Shown piece by piece: positions 60,040 to 64,000 of a stretch of DNA of 64,000 nucleotides. This DNA comes from JAVKBW01 sp040222995. GTDB taxonomy: Bacteria > Pseudomonadota > Alphaproteobacteria > UBA8366 > Aestuariispiraceae. The notes below the pieces were generated by a model. It did not search any database. It saw only the letters and a list, made by a program, of their open reading frames with translations, and was not told where the DNA came from. A program made the translations under genes and the position numbers. Every line of letters starts with the position of its first letter. Positions within the stretch are counted from its first letter, which is position 1. The DNA lies in assembly GCA_040222995.1 (NCBI GenBank), contig JAVKBW010000016.1, positions 434,001 through 498,000 of the forward strand, in the 5' to 3' direction.

Positions 60040-60906
60040 ATGTCGGTGGAAGCCCGCGAAGCGCGTCAACCGTGGATTCTGTTGTCGCCGGCGCTGTCGG
60101 CGATCACGCTGCTGCTGTTTGTGCCGCTGCTGTTTATCGTGGTCTACAGTTTCTGGCTGCGGACGGCGACCGGCGCCGATCAGGTCGGTTTTTACTTCGA
60201 CAACTGGATCGAGGTGCTGACCGATCCATTCTATCGCGACATTCTGATTAATACGCTGAAAATCGCCGCCATTACCACCGTCGTCTGCATGGTGTTGGGG
60301 TATCCGGCGGCTTACTTCATCGCGCGCTCGAAAGGCAACAAGGCGATCCTGTTGCTTCTTCTGATGCTGCCGTTCTGGATCAGCTACATCATCCGCACCA
60401 TGAGCTGGATCAATATTTTGGGCGTCTCGGGCGCGTTGAATACGTTCCTGATCTGGATCGGCCTGATCTCCGAGCCATTGCAGATGCTGTATAACGAAAC
60501 CACCGTCATCCTCGGTCTCGCTCATTTTCTGTTGCCCTTCATGGTCCTGAACGTTTTCGTCAGCCTTGACGGTATCGACACGACGCTGGAAGACGCCGCG
60601 AATTCCCTGGGCGCCACCCGATGGGAGTCTTTTGTGCAGGTCACGTTGCCCCTGTCTCTGCCCGGTCTGGCGGCCGGGGGACTGCTGTGCTTCGTGCTCG
60701 GCGCCGGCACCTATATCACGCCCCTTGTTCTGGGCGGCCCCCGTGATGCGATGTTCGCCAATCTCGTGTTCGAGGCGATTATCACCCAGCTCAACTGGCC
60801 GCTGGGCTCGGCGTTGAGTCTGATGCTTCTGGTCGTGCTGGGCATTCTGGTCATGATCTACAACCGCTATCTCGGTATGGCGCAATTGATGAAGGGACTG
60901 GGCTGA
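60040..60906 (+). CDS. second polyamine-type ABC transporter permease (PotB family)
   Basis: 288 residues from ATG 60040, preceded by CAGGGA. About six helices; LPFWISYIIRTMSWINILG near residue 110 and EAA loop EDAANSLGATRWESFVQVTLPLSLPG (about 185-210). Same family as the permease at 9124 but clearly distinct in sequence, so not a recent duplicate. Overlaps the next gene by one base (TGATG). Confidence 0.92.
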   Translation: MSVEAREARQPWILLSPALSAITLLLFVPLLFIVVYSFWLRTATGADQVGFYFDNWIEVLTDPFYRDILINTLKIAAITTVVCMVLGYPAAYFIARSKGNKAILLLLLMLPFWISYIIRTMSWINILGVSGALNTFLIWIGLISEPLQMLYNETTVILGLAHFLLPFMVLNVFVSLDGIDTTLEDAANSLGATRWESFVQVTLPLSLPGLAAGGLLCFVLGAGTYITPLVLGGPRDAMFANLVFEAIITQLNWPLGSALSLMLLVVLGILVMIYNRYLGMAQLMKGLG

Positions 60907-61691
60907 TGGGTTGGTCCCTGATCCGCGGTTACGCGGTGCTGGTATATGTCTTCATGTTCCTGCCTGTTGCCGTCGTGGTGCTGCTCAGCTTCAACGCCTC
61001 GCAGTTCGGCTCCTTTCCCATGACCGGGGTATCGTTCCGCTGGTTTGTCGAACTGGCCGAGAACGACGCCATCCTGCGCGCCTTTCGAACGTCTGTCGTC
61101 CTGGGACTATTGACGGCGGCGATATCGACAACGCTGGGCGTTCTGGCGAGCCTCGCCCTGGTGCGTTACCGGGTTCCGGGCGCGAACACCATCTCGACCC
61201 TGCTGATCGCACCGATTCTGGTCCCGGAAGTGGTTTTGGCTGTCGCGCTGCTGCTGTTTCTGAATTTTCTCGGCGTCAACAAGAGCTTCGGGCTGCTGCT
61301 GTTCGGCCACGTAATATTCACGCTGCCTTTCGTGGTGCTGGTCGTGCAGGCCCGGCTTGTGGCAATTCGGCGCGATGTTGAGGAAGCGGCGATGAGCCTG
61401 GGCGCTTCGCCGGTTCAGACGTTCTTCCAGATTACCCTGCCGCTGATGCTGCCCGCCGTCCTTGCCGGTGCGCTTTTCGCCTTCACGATCAGCTTTGACG
61501 ATATCACCGGCACGTTGTTCTGGAAGCCGGGCGGGGTGGAGACGGTGCCGACACAGATTTTCGCCATGTTGCGCAATTCCATCAGCCCCGAAATCAACGC
61601 CCTCGGCACGGTGATGATCGTAATGACCGTGGGGCTGCCTCTACTGGGCGCGACGATCGCCCGACAACTTTCGAAGAAAAGCGGTGTGTAA
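60906..61691 (+). CDS. second polyamine-type ABC transporter permease (PotC family)
   Basis: 261 residues. First helix AVLVYVFMFLPVAVVVLLSF, then GVSFRWFVELAEND, EAA loop EEAAMSLGASPVQTFFQITLPLMLPA and SFDDITGTLFWKPGGVETVP, a PotC-type C-terminal segment. Partner of the upstream permease. Confidence 0.92.
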   Translation: MGWSLIRGYAVLVYVFMFLPVAVVVLLSFNASQFGSFPMTGVSFRWFVELAENDAILRAFRTSVVLGLLTAAISTTLGVLASLALVRYRVPGANTISTLLIAPILVPEVVLAVALLLFLNFLGVNKSFGLLLFGHVIFTLPFVVLVVQARLVAIRRDVEEAAMSLGASPVQTFFQITLPLMLPAVLAGALFAFTISFDDITGTLFWKPGGVETVPTQIFAMLRNSISPEINALGTVMIVMTVGLPLLGATIARQLSKKSGV

Positions 61692-61727
61692 AACCGCTTC
61701 GCCTTACTTAATGAAAAGGAGTAACCG

Positions 61728-62873
61728 ATGACGAAGTTTGATGATACGACACGCTATGAACGTTTGCGCGAACGCTATCTGAACGGCGACCTGGATCGCC
61801 GCACCTTCCTGGGTCTGCTCGGTGCGGCCGGCGCAGCCTATGGCCTCGTCACGCCCTATCGGGCGATGGCGCAGGAAGTCTCCCAGGTCCGGTTCGACGG
61901 CTGGGGTGGCGTTGTGTCGGAAGCGCTGCGGGCCAACGCGTTCGATCCGTTCACCGCCAAGACAGGTATCGAGGTGGTCGACGGCACCTTCGGCGGGGGC
62001 GATGAATACCTCAGCCGCGTCAAGGCCAGCCAGAACGGCGAATACAATATCGCCCACCTGTCCGGCGTTTTCGACTATGCACGCTATCACGGACTCGGTC
62101 TGACCACCAAGCTGAACGAAGACAACATCCCGAACCTGCAATACGTCATTCCCAAGTTGATCGATGTTTTCCGGGCCGTCACCGACGGCGCTCTCTCCTG
62201 CGTGCCATACGACTACGGCACGACGGGGCTCGCCTATAACCGCAAGTACATTTCGGATGACGAAATGCAGGAGAAGGGCGCGAGCATCCTGATCGACGAA
62301 GCTCACAAGGGTAAAATCGCCGGCTGGAGCGACTGGCGCACCCGCATGTGGTACGCCGCGCTGCAGACCGATCAGGACCCGAACGGTGTGACCGACGAGG
62401 ACGCCTGCTGGGATGCTGTCCGTGCACACCGCGATCTGTCGCTCAAGTACTGGGGGTCCGGCGCGGAATTGATGAGCCTGCTGGCCGAAGAGGAAATCTA
62501 TGTGACCGAAGGCTGGTCCGGCCGCATCTACGCCCTGCAGGAGCAGGGACACGACATGGGTTACATGGATCCGCCGAACGGATTCGGCTGGCAGGAATGC
62601 ATGTTCGTGATCAAGGGGTCGCCGCTCGGCGCCTGCGAAGAACTGCTGAACTTCATGCTGGCACCCGAAACCGCTATCGCCGTTGCCGAAGGCCAGAACT
62701 ATCCGCCGGCCCTCGATCCGCAGAAGGTCGATCTCGGCGAAAAGATTCCAACGCTGCCGGCATTCGATCCTACGGGAACGCTGGCCGGTCTGACCTTCGC
62801 CGATCCGGACTACTGGAACGGACATGAACAGGAATGGTCCAAGACCTTCGGCCGTGTTCAGAAAGGCTACTGA
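61728..62873 (+). CDS. second polyamine-type substrate-binding protein, Tat signal
   Basis: 381 residues. The N-terminus has a 20-residue charged leader, then the twin-arginine motif LDRRTFLGLLGAAGAAYG and cleavage region AMAQE, so Tat export is likely. The mature protein is PotD-like (EVSQVRFDGWGGVVSEALRA, CVPYDYGTTGLAYNRKYI, EGWSGRIYALQEQG). Gene order B-C-D-A here differs from D-B-C-A in the first system. Ligand: a polyamine or related cation, unproven. Confidence 0.88.
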   Translation: MTKFDDTTRYERLRERYLNGDLDRRTFLGLLGAAGAAYGLVTPYRAMAQEVSQVRFDGWGGVVSEALRANAFDPFTAKTGIEVVDGTFGGGDEYLSRVKASQNGEYNIAHLSGVFDYARYHGLGLTTKLNEDNIPNLQYVIPKLIDVFRAVTDGALSCVPYDYGTTGLAYNRKYISDDEMQEKGASILIDEAHKGKIAGWSDWRTRMWYAALQTDQDPNGVTDEDACWDAVRAHRDLSLKYWGSGAELMSLLAEEEIYVTEGWSGRIYALQEQGHDMGYMDPPNGFGWQECMFVIKGSPLGACEELLNFMLAPETAIAVAEGQNYPPALDPQKVDLGEKIPTLPAFDPTGTLAGLTFADPDYWNGHEQEWSKTFGRVQKGY

Positions 62874-62884
62874 TCCACGGAGCG

Positions 62885-62907
62885 GGGAGGCGCATCCGGC
62901 GTCTCCC
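62885..62907 (+). other. intercistronic stem-loop after the second substrate-binding gene
   Basis: GGGAGGCGC (62885-62893) pairs with GCGTCTCCC (62899-62907), one G-U pair, loop of five bases, no strong T-run. It lies between the binding-protein and ATPase genes, repeating the pattern seen after three other binding-protein genes in this window. Confidence 0.45.
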
Positions 62908-62936
62908 TGTTCCATATTTCCGTTGGGATACCGCTC

Positions 62937-64000
62937 ATGAGTTCGGTTACGCTGAAAAATATCGTTAAACGGTTCGGCACATTTGTCGCCGTTCAGAAAA
63001 CGAACCTCGAGATCGAGGAAGGGGCTTTCGTAACCCTTCTGGGGCCATCAGGGTGTGGCAAGACGACAAACCTGCGAATGATCGCCGGTCTTCTTGATCC
63101 GACCGAGGGTGAAATCATGATCGGGGGACGGCGTGTAAACGATGTACCAATCCACAAACGCAACCTTGGTATCGTCTTTCAAAACTACGCTTTGTTTCCG
63201 CACAAATCCGTGGCCGACAATGTCGCATTTGGGTTGAAGTACCGCGATGTTCCGAAGTCCGAAATTGCGTCGCGGGTTAAAAAGGCTCTCGAACTCGTTC
63301 AGCTTCCGCATGTCGGAGACCGCTATCCCAAGGCGCTTTCGGGTGGGCAGCAGCAGCGCATCGCGCTGGCCCGTTCCATCGTGATTGAACCAGATGTCCT
63401 TTTGCTGGACGAACCGTTGTCAGCTCTTGACGCCAATCTGCGTGAAGATATGCGGGTGGAGCTGAAGCGGATTCAGGATCAGATCGGCGTGACCACCGTT
63501 TTCGTGACGCATGATCAATCCGAGGCACTGGCGATGTCCGACAAGATCGTTGTCATGAGTGACGGACGGATCGAACAGGTCGGCACACCGGAAGAGGTCT
63601 ACAACACACCTGCAACCGAGTTTGTCGCGAACTTCCTGGGCGCTTCCAACATACTGCAGGCGAAATGTTCGTCGGTCGGTGCAGATGGAACGCATATGGA
63701 TGTAGATCTGGTTGGCGCTGTTACGATACCGGCTTCAAAGGCGAAGAAGCTGACCGGCGGAGACCGCGCCAAGCTGGTCTTGCGGGCCGAAAAACTTCTC
63801 GTTGCCGGTGAGAACGCTTCCCTGGACGGCATGATTACTGCGCCGGCTACCATAGAAACCGTAGATTACCAGGGTCAGACCGTGCGGTATTTTGTTCGTG
63901 TCGGCGACACGCAGCTTCAGGCGATCAACATGATCGACGACCGGCCTTTCAGCCAGGGGCAGACAGTTCAGGTCGCTTTTCAACCCAAGGACTGCGCCGC
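62937..64000 (+). CDS. second polyamine-type ABC transporter ATP-binding protein (PotA family), 5' part
   Basis: Open from ATG 62937 to the end of the window, 354 residues seen, no stop reached. Walker A GPSGCGKTT, signature LSGGQQQRIALARSI, Walker B LLLDEPLSALD, switch His in VTHDQSEALAMSD, and most of the C-terminal TOBE domain (from about residue 285). Full PotA proteins are about 360-375 residues, so only the last few are missing. Confidence 0.92.
   Translation, partial: MSSVTLKNIVKRFGTFVAVQKTNLEIEEGAFVTLLGPSGCGKTTNLRMIAGLLDPTEGEIMIGGRRVNDVPIHKRNLGIVFQNYALFPHKSVADNVAFGLKYRDVPKSEIASRVKKALELVQLPHVGDRYPKALSGGQQQRIALARSIVIEPDVLLLDEPLSALDANLREDMRVELKRIQDQIGVTTVFVTHDQSEALAMSDKIVVMSDGRIEQVGTPEEVYNTPATEFVANFLGASNILQAKCSSVGADGTHMDVDLVGAVTIPASKAKKLTGGDRAKLVLRAEKLLVAGENASLDGMITAPATIETVDYQGQTVRYFVRVGDTQLQAINMIDDRPFSQGQTVQVAFQPKDCA

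Overview
The window looks like chromosomal DNA from a metabolically versatile alphaproteobacterium. This rests on a moderately high GC content, dense operons with ATGA overlaps, many GTG/TTG starts, and gene content rich in high-affinity ABC and TRAP importers for small nitrogenous or acidic compounds. A marine or rhizosphere Rhodospirillales/Rhizobiales-type heterotroph would fit; taxonomy is inference. No rRNA, tRNA, CRISPR array, prophage or intact insertion sequence was seen. Almost everything is small-molecule uptake and catabolism.

Region by region: 1-3.9 kb holds the end of a branched-chain amino-acid (Liv) ABC operon plus an odd HisKA/STAS-like protein. 4.1-7.6 kb holds a Rid-family protein, a DUF1028 Ntn-hydrolase, a LysR regulator and a convergent ArgE-like deacylase; the two last genes are separated by a ~275-bp interval bounded by a 34-bp imperfect inverted repeat. 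7.9-14.6 kb is a PotDBCA-type polyamine ABC operon with a 60-residue membrane peptide, a class-III aminotransferase and a PhyH-type dioxygenase. 14.7-17.9 kb is a Rut-like module (luciferase-like monooxygenase, RidA, alpha/beta hydrolase, flavin reductase with an extra C-terminal domain). An ABC-F ATPase and an isoaspartyl peptidase follow.

The centrepiece is 20.9-41 kb, which I read as a vitamin B6 degradation island. It carries recognisable pyridoxine 4-oxidase, pyridoxamine-pyruvate transaminase, pyridoxal 4-dehydrogenase, 4-pyridoxolactonase and FHMPC dehydrogenase, a second GMC oxidoreductase that is a candidate 4-pyridoxate dehydrogenase, a BMP-family ABC importer whose operon ends with the lactonase, a TRAP transporter and a GntR/FCD regulator. 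The enzymes that normally finish the pathway (HMPDC decarboxylase, flavin-dependent MHPC oxygenase, amidohydrolase) are not in the window. In the operon with FHMPC dehydrogenase there is instead a gentisate/salicylate-dioxygenase-like cupin, an LVIVD-repeat protein, a RidA and a GST. Cupin cleavage of the C3(OH)-C4(COOH) bond of HMPDC would give an N-substituted imine of pyruvate, a plausible RidA-type substrate, so this may be an undescribed ring-cleavage branch of B6 catabolism. A 9-bp motif ATTGGT(T/C)AC, or close variants, recurs at four promoter regions of this island.

41-43 kb holds a 2OG-Fe(II) oxygenase, a GFA-family protein and a DUF1989 protein. 43.3-52.6 kb is a complete 2-aminoethylphosphonate (AEP) uptake and degradation locus: importer, LysR regulator, PhnW, PhnA, PhnY. 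52.7-58.9 kb has two FAD oxidoreductases, an MFS transporter, an SDR and a beta-lactamase-fold hydrolase. 58.9-64 kb is a LysR regulator and a second Pot-type ABC operon, its ATPase cut by the window edge. Family and pathway assignments come from sequence motifs and remembered family sequences; nothing was searched or aligned by computer.
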